A DNA stretch of 64,000 nucleotides from contig JBPOHS010000012.1 in assembly GCA_052035295.1 (NCBI GenBank), positions 1 to 64,000 on the forward strand, given 5' to 3'. The position numbers were made by a program, and so were the translations under genes. This document shows, piece by piece, positions 52,568-60,613 of the stretch (position 1 is the stretch's first letter; every line of letters begins with the position of its first letter). The DNA is from HdN1 sp052035295 (GTDB taxonomy: Bacteria; Pseudomonadota; Gammaproteobacteria; Pseudomonadales; Ketobacteraceae). Under the pieces are notes generated by a model. The model saw only the letters and a program-made list of their open reading frames with translations, had not been told where the DNA came from and did no database searches.

Positions 52568-53602
52568 TTAGATGCTGTCCGGATTCTTCGCCATTTCGCG
52601 GGCGAGATCGCGCGCCACCAACCCTTTGCGCACCAGATCCTGCAAGCACTGGTCGAGCGTCTGCATGCCGTAGGAAGCACCGGTCTGAATGGCAGAATAC
52701 ATCTGCGCGACCTTGTCTTCACGGATCAGGTTACGAATCGCTGGCGTCGCGACCATGATCTCATGCGCGGCCACACGTCCACCACCGTTCTTCTTCAACA
52801 GGGTTTGTGAAATGACCGCCTGTAGCGATTCCGACAGCATGGAACGCACCATGGCTTTTTCTGCCGCCGGGAAAACGTCCACGACACGGTCGATGGTTTT
52901 GGCGGCGGAGGTTGTGTGCAACGTCCCGAACACCAAGTGACCGGTTTCGGAGGCGGTCAACGCCAGTCGAATGGTTTCCAGGTCGCGCATCTCACCCACC
53001 AGCACGATGTCAGGGTCTTCCCGTAACGCCGAGCGCAAGGCTTCGGAAAAGCCGAGGGTGTCACGATGCACTTCACGCTGGTTCACCAGACACTTTTTAC
53101 TCTCGTGCACGAATTCGATGGGGTCTTCGATTGTGAGAATATGCTCGTAACGGCTTTCGTTGATGTAATCGATCATCGCCGCCAGCGTCGTGGATTTACC
53201 CGAACCGGTCGGCCCGGTCACCAGCACCAGTCCACGCGGCCGATCCGACACGTCACGAAAGATCTGGCCCATGCCGAGGTCTTCCATGGTAAGCACTTTC
53301 GAGGGAATGGTACGGAACACCGCACCGGCGCCACGGTTCTGGTTGAAGGCGTTGACACGAAAACGCGCGACGCCCGGCACCTCGAACGAGAAGTCGGTTT
53401 CGAGAAATTCCTCGAAGTCCTTGCGCTGCTTGTCATTCATGATGTCGTAAATCAAGCCGTGCACCTGCTTGTGCTCTAGCGGTGGCAGGTTGATCCGGCG
53501 CACATCACCGTCCACACGTATCATGGGCGGCAAGCCGGACGACAAGTGCAAGTCGGAAGCACCGTTCTTAACACCGAAGGCAAGCAGTTCTGTAATATCC
53601 AT
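52568..53602 (-). CDS. pilT: Type IV pilus retraction ATPase PilT
   Basis: The 344-residue hexameric ATPase has Walker A GPTGSGKST, Asp box ILTIEDPIEFVH, Walker B IVLVGEMRDLETI, His box LVFGTLHTTSA and the PilT-specific AIRNLIREDK that couples ATP hydrolysis to retraction. It powers pilus withdrawal, hence twitching motility and DNA uptake. The rest of the pilus genes are not in the window. pilT-pilU are cotranscribed. Confidence 0.97.
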   Translation of the reverse strand: MDITELLAFGVKNGASDLHLSSGLPPMIRVDGDVRRINLPPLEHKQVHGLIYDIMNDKQRKDFEEFLETDFSFEVPGVARFRVNAFNQNRGAGAVFRTIPSKVLTMEDLGMGQIFRDVSDRPRGLVLVTGPTGSGKSTTLAAMIDYINESRYEHILTIEDPIEFVHESKKCLVNQREVHRDTLGFSEALRSALREDPDIVLVGEMRDLETIRLALTASETGHLVFGTLHTTSAAKTIDRVVDVFPAAEKAMVRSMLSESLQAVISQTLLKKNGGGRVAAHEIMVATPAIRNLIREDKVAQMYSAIQTGASYGMQTLDQCLQDLVRKGLVARDLAREMAKNPDSI

Positions 53603-53807
53603 TGTGATTCTCGAAGACCGTGATTCTGTTGAAAAAGTGCTGAGTCTATTCGCCGGGAAGCACAGGGCTTTACGCCGGCAACAGGATCTATTCAGCCTAG
53701 CAAGGCCCCCACCAATCCGCTAGGAACCTCGCCCATGATAGCGGGGCACACCCTCACCGTTGCGATGCATATCACGCAATTCATTGAGAGGAAAGAAGAA
53801 AGAAGCC
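53603..53807. other. Intergenic region between pilT and the TetR gene
   Basis: About 205 bp upstream of pilT, which must hold its promoter, and downstream of the TetR gene. No terminator-like hairpin, repeat or clear promoter was identified. Confidence 0.5.
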
Positions 53808-54509
53808 TCAGGCGCGCGTCAGGCGCAAAGCATCGGTCTGACGACGGAGCTCGTTGACGGTGCCGAACACGATGGTCGAACACGATTCCACCACCAGACG
53901 CTGTTCTTGCACATAACCACCCGCCATCCACTGCACCGCCAGCGTGGTGCAAGCGCCGTTGATGGCATACCCGAGGCACAAGGCCTGGTCATCCGAAAGC
54001 GCGAGTTCCGGGTTGTCGGTGCGCAACAGAAATGCCGCCATTTGCGCCCCCAGCAGCACATTGGCGTTATGCACAGAGGCAATGCGAGGGCTCGCGCCCA
54101 TGACTTCGGTGTACAGAATCCGCACACGCCGCTCATCGCGCATTATGTTGTAGTAAAGCCCCAGCGCCGCACGCACACGCGACTCAAGATCGCGCGGCAA
54201 ACGTGGCACCTCGGCGACAAAGAAATCCCGCAATACGGCCGTCTGCTTTTCGTAAACCGCGCAAAACAGATCGTCGGTGTCCTCAAAGGATTCGTAAAAA
54301 TAACGCTCGGTAAGGCCGGCGGCCTTGCACAGGCCGCGCACGGTGGCGCCCCTCAGTCCGATCGTTCCGAACACTTCCAGACCGGCATCCAGAAAGCGCT
54401 CGCGCCTCTCCAGCACGCGCTCGGATTCACTCAGCCCGCCATAGGTACGAGAGGCAGGTTTCTTGTCGCTGGTGCTTTTTCGGGGAAGGCTGGTCATTGA
54501 GGTCTGCAT
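53808..54509 (-). CDS. TetR-family transcriptional regulator
   Basis: The 233-residue protein has the TetR DNA-binding domain at about 35-85: FLDAGLEVFGTIGLRGATVR followed by LCKAAGLTERYFYESFEDTDD, the conserved helix-turn-helix with its F-Y-x-x-F signature. The C-terminal part is an all-helical ligand-binding domain, typical for repressors of genes for hydrophobic or toxic compounds. The ATG at 54509 is preferred; an upstream GTG at 54590 has no ribosome binding site. It is divergent from the lipoprotein hydrolase, whose promoter contains a TetR-type operator, so repression of that gene, and perhaps autorepression, is likely. Confidence 0.92.
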   Translation of the reverse strand: MQTSMTSLPRKSTSDKKPASRTYGGLSESERVLERRERFLDAGLEVFGTIGLRGATVRGLCKAAGLTERYFYESFEDTDDLFCAVYEKQTAVLRDFFVAEVPRLPRDLESRVRAALGLYYNIMRDERRVRILYTEVMGASPRIASVHNANVLLGAQMAAFLLRTDNPELALSDDQALCLGYAINGACTTLAVQWMAGGYVQEQRLVVESCSTIVFGTVNELRRQTDALRLTRA

Positions 54510-54674
54510 GGATGGCACGGGACACCTCTTGATTTGACAACAATTCCTGACGCCAGTAAAGCGACAATCATCCACGTCAGAGTCGGTCACCTGCAGGTCG
54601 TCTTTTCACTGTCCGGGGTAGCCGATCTCCACTTGCGCCCTCCTCCACGCAGGCCCTCGCTCCCCTCGCCAATA

Positions 54675-54702
54675 TTGACAAGAATCGTTGTCAGAATATA
54701 AA
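54675..54702 (+). promoter_or_regulatory. Sigma70-type promoter with internal TetR-type operator
   Basis: TTGACA (54675-54680) and TATAAA (54697-54702) are separated by 16 bp, a strong -35/-10 pair for the hydrolase gene at 54792. The spacer holds the inverted repeat TGACAA-GAATCG-TTGTCA (54676-54693). A TetR dimer bound here would block RNA polymerase. Confidence 0.75.
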
Positions 54703-54791
54703 TTGAAAACACGCCCTGTCAAATTTGGCGCCTGACGAAAACAACACCTCGAAAACAACAACATCTAAAACAAAAAGAAAGTGGATGCCTC

Positions 54792-56870
54792 ATGAAAATG
54801 ACTTTCAACCTGCCCCCCTTGCGGCGCGGGATACTGGCTGCGCTGGTTTCACTGGCACTGGCCGCCTGCTCTGGCGAAGATGGCGACGCCGGCCCCACCG
54901 GTGATCGCGGCGCACAAAACCCGACGCCTGAAACGCCCTCGACAGAAACGCCAGACACGGAAAGCCCGGACAACGGTAAAGATCCCGGGGTGAGCGATAT
55001 CGGTGTCAAGATCTATGAACGGGCCGCCGAATACCCTCAGGCGGTCGATCTGCCCTTGCAGTTCGTCACCATGTCCACCGGCAAAAAGCTGAGTGTTCGC
55101 GTTACCGTTCCCGCCGACGCAACCGGCTCGCCCATCGAAGGTGCCTTCCCCGTGATCCTGACCCAGGCGGGTTACAACACCAACCTGCTCAGCCTGATGT
55201 TCATGGGCACGCCCGGCAACCTGATGCTCGGCGCCTCTGATCCGTTCATCGTCAGACGCGGCTATGTGCAGGTGGCGGTGGATGCCTTGGGCACGGGCGC
55301 CTCCGAAGGCGGCTGGGAATTATTCGGGGAAGAAGAGCAAACCGGATTTGCCGACATGGTCGACTGGACCCGGCAACAAGCATGGAGTAACGGCAAACTG
55401 GGCGTCGCCGGTGTTTCTTACATGGGGATCAGTGCGTTGTTCGCCGCCCAGCGACGCCCTGACGATATTGATGCGGTATTTGCCAGCTTGCCTATGGGTG
55501 ACGCCATGCGTGCCATTGTCGGCACCGGCGGCCTGATCAACGGTGTGTTCATGAGCAAATGGATGCAGATCACCCAGTTTCTGTCGACGCAGAACGTACC
55601 CACCGCCCTGGCCAACCCGCGTTACATGAGCCAACTGGTGCAAACGACACAGGAACATACCGATCAGGTGGATCGTTATTTCATTCCGCTGATCAACGAT
55701 GCCCTGAACGGCGAATCGTATGTGACCTACGACAGCGATTTCTGGCGGGTACGCTCACCACTGGAAAACATGGACAAGATCAAGGCACCCACGTTCATCT
55801 TCGGCGCCCTGCACGACCTGTTTCAGCGCGATGAACCGCTGTTGTATGAAGCCTTGAAGCGTAACGGCAACGATGCCCGGCTCGTCATCTACAACGGATC
55901 GCACTTTCCCAATTTTGTCACCAGCCATGCTGGCATGGGGGCGGTACCGCCCATCGACATGCTGATGCTGCAGTGGTTCGACCATTACCTCCGGGGCATG
56001 GACACTGCATCGCAGGACATTCCGTCAGTGGTGCAGTACGTGAAAAGCTACCCGACGCCCAGCACACCGGCCAAATACAGCAATGACAGCTTTTCCAGCA
56101 CAACCGACTGGCCGCATCCGCTGGCCACCCCCGCGCGCTGGTATCTGCACGGCGATGGCAGCCTGACACAAACCGCACCCACCACCAACGAACCCGTGCA
56201 CATCATGACCAACCCGGAACCGGCCGAACTCTCTGCCGCCAACAGCAGCGGTTTGCTGACCTTCGAAGTCAAGATCAAGGATGGCACCGAGTGCAGTCGC
56301 AGCTTTGAGCAATGGACCCTGGGTCTCGCGTTACCGGAAACCTGCTTCAGCAACAGCGAAGCCATGGAACAGGAACGCCTGATTTTTGAAACTGCCCCGA
56401 TGGAAGAAGACTATTACATCAACGGGCCCATTCAGGCCGATATCTGGCTGGAAGCCAGCGTTCCCGACACAGTGGTTGGTGTCTGGGTGGAAGAAGTCTC
56501 GGACAGCCAGTCGCTGCCCATCACCAATGGCCAGTTACTGGCGTCGGTACGGGCCGTCGATGTGGAACGCTCGCGTTTTCTGCAGGGCGAAATGATACAG
56601 CCCATGCATTACTTCACCGAGGACAAAGTGCAATACCTGACACCGGGCGAGGTGGTGAAGCTGCAAATCGAGGTGTTCCCGACCAGCGCCATCATCCGCA
56701 AGGGCAATCGCCTGCGTATTGCCTTGAGCCCGAGCAACCAGGCACAGGGCGGTCTCAACTTTCCGCGTCAGGACATGATGCCGGCGGGCGCGATCACGAC
56801 ACTGCACAACAGTGCGCGTTACCCCTCCAGCGTGGTATTGCCTATCGTGCCGACCAGCGCCCTGAACTGA
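54792..56870 (+). CDS. CocE/NonD (X-Pro dipeptidyl-peptidase S15)-type hydrolase lipoprotein
   Basis: The 692-residue protein has a lipoprotein signal ending in LALAAC, a low-complexity acidic/proline spacer with collagen-like GEDGDAGPTGDRG, and an S15 alpha/beta-hydrolase domain. The nucleophile is in the GVSYMGIS elbow (about residue 216), the aspartate probably in IFGALHDLFQRDE and the histidine in YNGSHFPNF. The C-terminal half is a jelly-roll domain as in cocaine esterase and X-Pro peptidases. It probably acts in the periplasm or at the outer membrane on an ester or amide. It lies behind the TetR-controlled promoter. Confidence 0.9.
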   Translation: MKMTFNLPPLRRGILAALVSLALAACSGEDGDAGPTGDRGAQNPTPETPSTETPDTESPDNGKDPGVSDIGVKIYERAAEYPQAVDLPLQFVTMSTGKKLSVRVTVPADATGSPIEGAFPVILTQAGYNTNLLSLMFMGTPGNLMLGASDPFIVRRGYVQVAVDALGTGASEGGWELFGEEEQTGFADMVDWTRQQAWSNGKLGVAGVSYMGISALFAAQRRPDDIDAVFASLPMGDAMRAIVGTGGLINGVFMSKWMQITQFLSTQNVPTALANPRYMSQLVQTTQEHTDQVDRYFIPLINDALNGESYVTYDSDFWRVRSPLENMDKIKAPTFIFGALHDLFQRDEPLLYEALKRNGNDARLVIYNGSHFPNFVTSHAGMGAVPPIDMLMLQWFDHYLRGMDTASQDIPSVVQYVKSYPTPSTPAKYSNDSFSSTTDWPHPLATPARWYLHGDGSLTQTAPTTNEPVHIMTNPEPAELSAANSSGLLTFEVKIKDGTECSRSFEQWTLGLALPETCFSNSEAMEQERLIFETAPMEEDYYINGPIQADIWLEASVPDTVVGVWVEEVSDSQSLPITNGQLLASVRAVDVERSRFLQGEMIQPMHYFTEDKVQYLTPGEVVKLQIEVFPTSAIIRKGNRLRIALSPSNQAQGGLNFPRQDMMPAGAITTLHNSARYPSSVVLPIVPTSALN

Positions 56871-57042
56871 GGATTCAGGCGCGGTCAGTATTGAGCGGGT
56901 TCGTCATCCGGCTGACGAGTGGCACCTGCATCCTGCCAATCTTGATCTACATTGATAAGGCTATCACGCGGGGAACACCGGGTGCCTTATTCGCACCGTT
57001 ATCGTGTCGCCACCGTCACCGCAGCTTGATTACGGACAGACA

Positions 57043-58212
57043 ATGAAACATCGCCTGATTCTCGGTTGCCTGGGAAGCGTGCTCGTGAGCACGTCCACAC
57101 ATGCCATCGATCTCGATATCTCCGGTTTTGGCTCCTTCGTCGGGGGCTATAGCGAAAAGGGCAACGGCTATCTCCAGTATGCCCAGGATGATCTCGACTA
57201 CCAACCCGACAGCCTGGCGGGCATCCAGGTGTCCGGTCGCATCAACGACAAGGCCACCGCCACGGTGCAAATCATTTCCCGCGCCATGGAAAACTGGGGA
57301 ACCAGCGCTGACTGGGCGTATGTCACCTACCAGCCGCGCAGCGATTTCACCTGGAAGGTGGGCCGCTATCGTGGGCCGTTTTTTCTCTATTCCGAGAACA
57401 TTCTGGTGGGTTATACCTACCCATGGATCAGCCCGCCCTACTCGGCCTACAACATTCCTTTTACCAGTGTGGATGGCGTCAGTCTGACCTATTCCCGCAG
57501 CGTGCACGATATAGACCTCGAATTTCAGGGCTACACAGGAAACTCCCATTTCAGTGGCGAATCGGGTGTACTGGAGGGCATCGAAGGCGATGCCCGCAAC
57601 ATCGTCGGTTTCGTTTCACAAGCCACGATCGAGGATTGGGTTGCACGCCTGGCGATACACAGCACCAAACTCACCTTTGACCTGAGTGGTTCCAGCCAGG
57701 GGGCGGCCTTCAATGCACTGGAACAAAGCTTGCGCGCAGGTGGCTACGGGGACGTCGCCGATGACCTCCGCATCGAGGATGATCGCGTCACTTACGCAGA
57801 CGCTGCCATACAGTACGATAACGGGCGGTTTCTGGGCATTGTCGAAAGCACGTATTTTTCCTCTCACGATACGACGCCCATCGGCGCACTGACGACTTAT
57901 TACATAACGGCCGGCATTCGGGACAACAGCCTGCTTTACCACCTTACCTACGGTCGCTCTGACGGTGACGAAGCCGACATTGCCGGTAATTTACCGCCGG
58001 ACTCTCTGAGCTACGCCCTGGTCCATCTGGCAACCTATGCCTTCCTGCCGCAGGATGACACCTGGACAGCCGGCCTGCGTTGGGATTTCGCCGAAGGCAT
58101 GGCCTTCAAGGTAGAAGCGACCTACATACCGGAATATCACCCTCGCGTCGTGGATATCGATGACGAATACAGCATGACGGTCGTACGCCTTGGCGTGCAG
58201 ACGATCTTCTGA
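57043..58212 (+). CDS. Outer-membrane porin-like protein
   Basis: 389 residues with a signal peptide ending around STHAIA and a beta-barrel pattern: SGFGSFVGGYSEKG, WAYVTYQPRSDFTWKVGRYRGPFFLYSENILVGYTYPWI and a terminal VRLGVQTIF with C-terminal Phe. It shares the R-x-P-x-F, SE-x-L and VGY-x-YPW block with the larger porin at 28956, so the two are paralogues. It is followed 11 bp later by a PstS-like gene, as at the other locus. The ATG at 57043 is chosen because the signal peptide starts there. Substrate unknown. Confidence 0.83.
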   Translation: MKHRLILGCLGSVLVSTSTHAIDLDISGFGSFVGGYSEKGNGYLQYAQDDLDYQPDSLAGIQVSGRINDKATATVQIISRAMENWGTSADWAYVTYQPRSDFTWKVGRYRGPFFLYSENILVGYTYPWISPPYSAYNIPFTSVDGVSLTYSRSVHDIDLEFQGYTGNSHFSGESGVLEGIEGDARNIVGFVSQATIEDWVARLAIHSTKLTFDLSGSSQGAAFNALEQSLRAGGYGDVADDLRIEDDRVTYADAAIQYDNGRFLGIVESTYFSSHDTTPIGALTTYYITAGIRDNSLLYHLTYGRSDGDEADIAGNLPPDSLSYALVHLATYAFLPQDDTWTAGLRWDFAEGMAFKVEATYIPEYHPRVVDIDDEYSMTVVRLGVQTIF

Positions 58213-58223
58213 AGGAGCGACAC

Positions 58224-58643
58224 ATGCGACATCGACTGATCATGCTGTTTTGTACCATGACGATGGTGGCACATGCGCACGCGGACCTGGTTGTCATCGT
58301 GAACCCGAAAGTTGCCGTCAAAGCCTTGTCACGCGACGAAGTCGCGCGGATATTCATGAAGAAAAGCAAGACCCTGCCCAACGGCGAAGAAATCATTCCG
58401 TTGAGCCAATCATCGCGGGCTGAGGTCAACGAACGATTCTTCAAGGGTGTGACCGGCCAGGAACGCATGCAACGTGACGCCTACTGGGCCCGGCTGCTAT
58501 TCACCGGCAAAGCACGACCACCGGAAGACGCCAAAACCGACAAGAACGTCAAGGAGCGCGTGGCCAACGATCGCCGTTATATCGGCTATATCGATGCAAC
58601 CAACCTGGACAAGACGGTCAAGGCTGTATATCGGCTACCCTAG
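58224..58643 (+). CDS. Small PstS-like periplasmic binding protein
   Basis: This 139-residue exported protein (signal about 1-20, ending AHAHA) is a paralogue of the one at 28514: LVVIVNPKVAV, RDEVARIFMKKSKTL, AYWARLLFTG and RRYIGYI align throughout. It corresponds to only one lobe of a phosphate-type binding protein. AAGGAG precedes the ATG, and the gene is 11 bp behind the porin, so the two are coexpressed. With no ABC transporter present, a role in porin-linked ligand capture or sensing is an inference. Confidence 0.85.
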   Translation: MRHRLIMLFCTMTMVAHAHADLVVIVNPKVAVKALSRDEVARIFMKKSKTLPNGEEIIPLSQSSRAEVNERFFKGVTGQERMQRDAYWARLLFTGKARPPEDAKTDKNVKERVANDRRYIGYIDATNLDKTVKAVYRLP

Positions 58644-58733
58644 GCGGCCACGTCATACCGGGGCAAGGTTTTGCAGCCTGCCCCCGGAGTTGATAGTCTT
58701 CGCCCTTTCCGTTTGCGCAAAGACGAGTCATCC

Positions 58734-59420
58734 ATGCCTGATGCCATCACCCGCTATCAACAGCTGCGCCTTCACATCGAGAACTGCGCCAGCGCCCACC
58801 AGCGGCCAGCCCCCCTGCTGCTGGCCGTCAGCAAAACCCGCTCCGCTGATGAGCTTCGTGCGGTCTGGCAGGCGGGTTGCCGCGACTTTGGCGAAAGCTA
58901 TGTGCAAGAGGCGATGGGCAAGCAGGAGGCACTACAGGATCTCGCCATTACCTGGCATTTCATTGGTCCCTTGCAAAGCAACAAGACGCGGCCCGTCGCC
59001 GGCCATTTCGACTGGGTACACAGTATCGACCGTGTAAAACTGGCACAACGCCTCAACGAACAACGCCCGCCGACGCTTCCTCCCTTGAATGTGTGTATTC
59101 AGGTGAATATCGACGATGAAGCCAGCAAGTCAGGCGTGGCCCCGGGCGAGGTCGAAACACTGGCCAACGCCATACGTGAGCTTCCACGATTGAAACTGCG
59201 CGGATTGATGTGCATTCCGCACCCTTGGGAAAGCGTTACGGAACAAAGACGCCCGTTGGCGGCGTTGCGGGGCTTGTTTGAGGCACTCAACGCCAAAGGT
59301 TATGCACTCGACACCTTGTCGATGGGGATGAGTGACGATCTCGATGCCGCCATAGCCGAAGGCGCCACGGTTGTGAGAATAGGTACAGCGCTGTTCGGGG
59401 AGCGGCCGGGAAAAACGTGA
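58734..59420 (+). CDS. yggS: YggS/PLPBP-family pyridoxal-phosphate homeostasis protein
   Basis: The 228-residue protein shows AVSKTRSADELRAVWQAG with the PLP-lysine, DFGESYVQEAM, WHFIGPLQSNKTRPV and the C-terminal LSMGMSDDLDAAIAEGATVVRIGTALFG, all diagnostic of the YggS/PROSC family that keeps pyridoxal phosphate levels balanced. In many gammaproteobacteria yggS lies divergent from pilT and is followed by proC. Here it is 5 kb away from pilT and has no proC after it, so the usual neighbourhood has been interrupted. The ATG at 58734 gives the family's normal length. Confidence 0.96.
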   Translation: MPDAITRYQQLRLHIENCASAHQRPAPLLLAVSKTRSADELRAVWQAGCRDFGESYVQEAMGKQEALQDLAITWHFIGPLQSNKTRPVAGHFDWVHSIDRVKLAQRLNEQRPPTLPPLNVCIQVNIDDEASKSGVAPGEVETLANAIRELPRLKLRGLMCIPHPWESVTEQRRPLAALRGLFEALNAKGYALDTLSMGMSDDLDAAIAEGATVVRIGTALFGERPGKT

Positions 59421-59469
59421 GAGAGCACCTTCCATCACCGATGGATTGACGTACGTTTCGACGGCGAGA

Positions 59470-60210
59470 CTATTTCTGGTAGGGAAAATTATCCGTTTTT
59501 CCGATGTGCTTGAGGTACATTTCTTTCAGTGCACCGCTTTCCACGAGTTTTTTCAACCCCGCATCAAATTTTTCCCGGGCCAGTTTTCCATTGTCGGTTT
59601 TGCTGAAACCAAAGAAAATGGGCACCGGATTGAATCCGGTTTTGATTACCAGCGGCTGGGTAATTTTTGCTTCCTCGGCGGCCGACTGGATGTCCGCTTC
59701 ATAATCGATCACGGCATCAACCCGCTTGTTGACGAGCATCTGCAGCATTCCCGGCAACGATGCGCTCTCTGAATACTTTACCTTGGGGCCCAGCACGCCA
59801 CCAAAGCCATAGTTAATCTTCGCGATGACACTGTGCCCTTCGAGCGACGCAACACCTTGCCAATCAGGAAAACTGCCTTGCAGATAAGCAATCGCCGCAG
59901 AATCCATTTCTACCGGCAAATCGAGATTGACGGAGCCTTCGGGCGCGTCATCCTTGGTCACGCCCAAGGCAATGTCCACCTTGTCCGTCGCAAGCATGTG
60001 CAGCGATCGCACGTACGGAGCATAGGTAAATTTCAAGCTATCGCCCGTCGTCTTGTAAATGGCGTTCAGAATATCGTGATAGTAACCGACACCATCTTCA
60101 GTGCTGTAACTTTCCCACGGCTCGGTCGCGATCTGAAATTCGGTTGCATGGCACGGAACGCTGGCCAGTGGGATTGTCAGACAAAGAAAAGAAAATGCCT
60201 TCACTTGCAT
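59470..60210 (-). CDS. Family 3 extracellular solute-binding protein
   Basis: The 246-residue secreted protein has a signal peptide (about 1-23, PLASVPCHA) and the SBP_bac_3 fold: FQIATEPWESYSTEDGVGYYHDIL, then VRSLHMLATDKVDIALGVTK and a C-terminal FDAGLKKLVESGALKEMYLKHIGK. Such proteins bind amino acids or similar polar ligands. No ABC permease or ATPase is nearby. It sits divergent from a membrane histidine kinase, so it may serve as a sensor rather than in transport. The ATG at 60210 has GGGAGA upstream. Confidence 0.9.
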   Translation of the reverse strand: MQVKAFSFLCLTIPLASVPCHATEFQIATEPWESYSTEDGVGYYHDILNAIYKTTGDSLKFTYAPYVRSLHMLATDKVDIALGVTKDDAPEGSVNLDLPVEMDSAAIAYLQGSFPDWQGVASLEGHSVIAKINYGFGGVLGPKVKYSESASLPGMLQMLVNKRVDAVIDYEADIQSAAEEAKITQPLVIKTGFNPVPIFFGFSKTDNGKLAREKFDAGLKKLVESGALKEMYLKHIGKTDNFPYQK

Positions 60211-60613
60211 ATCACGGATTCTCCCGGGAATCACTTACACTGCTGACAAATCAACTTTATTGATAGATCAACCGTTTCCAATAAATCAGCAGATCGCCCA
60301 TCGATAAAGTCTAGTCGAGATTCACACAAGCGGCCTGCGTGAGGCTTCCAACGAACGCGCGCACCAAAAGGGGAAACACCGAACAGGCAGTCAGTCGCTG
60401 TCGTGGCCAGGTTGCAATCGGCGCTACAGGTGCTATACCAAGTTATGCTTACAGGGGTAAGGAAAACAACGAAAAGGTCGGTGCATTGTCAGGACATCCT
60501 GATTCCGGATGAAACCGTTTTCTTCGTGCAAATGCGACACGAGCGATTCCCCTTGATGGCCGGTTGTAACGCAAAGGGAGGTCAGTCGGCACACCAAGAC
60601 ATCTGAGGACGCC
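60211..60613. other. Divergent intergenic region before the CheA-like kinase
   Basis: About 400 bp with no convincing gene. An imperfect inverted repeat ACTTTATTGAT (60251-60261) / ATCGATAAAGT (one mismatch, near 60299-60309) could be an operator for the divergent genes. Promoters are not clear. Confidence 0.45.
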
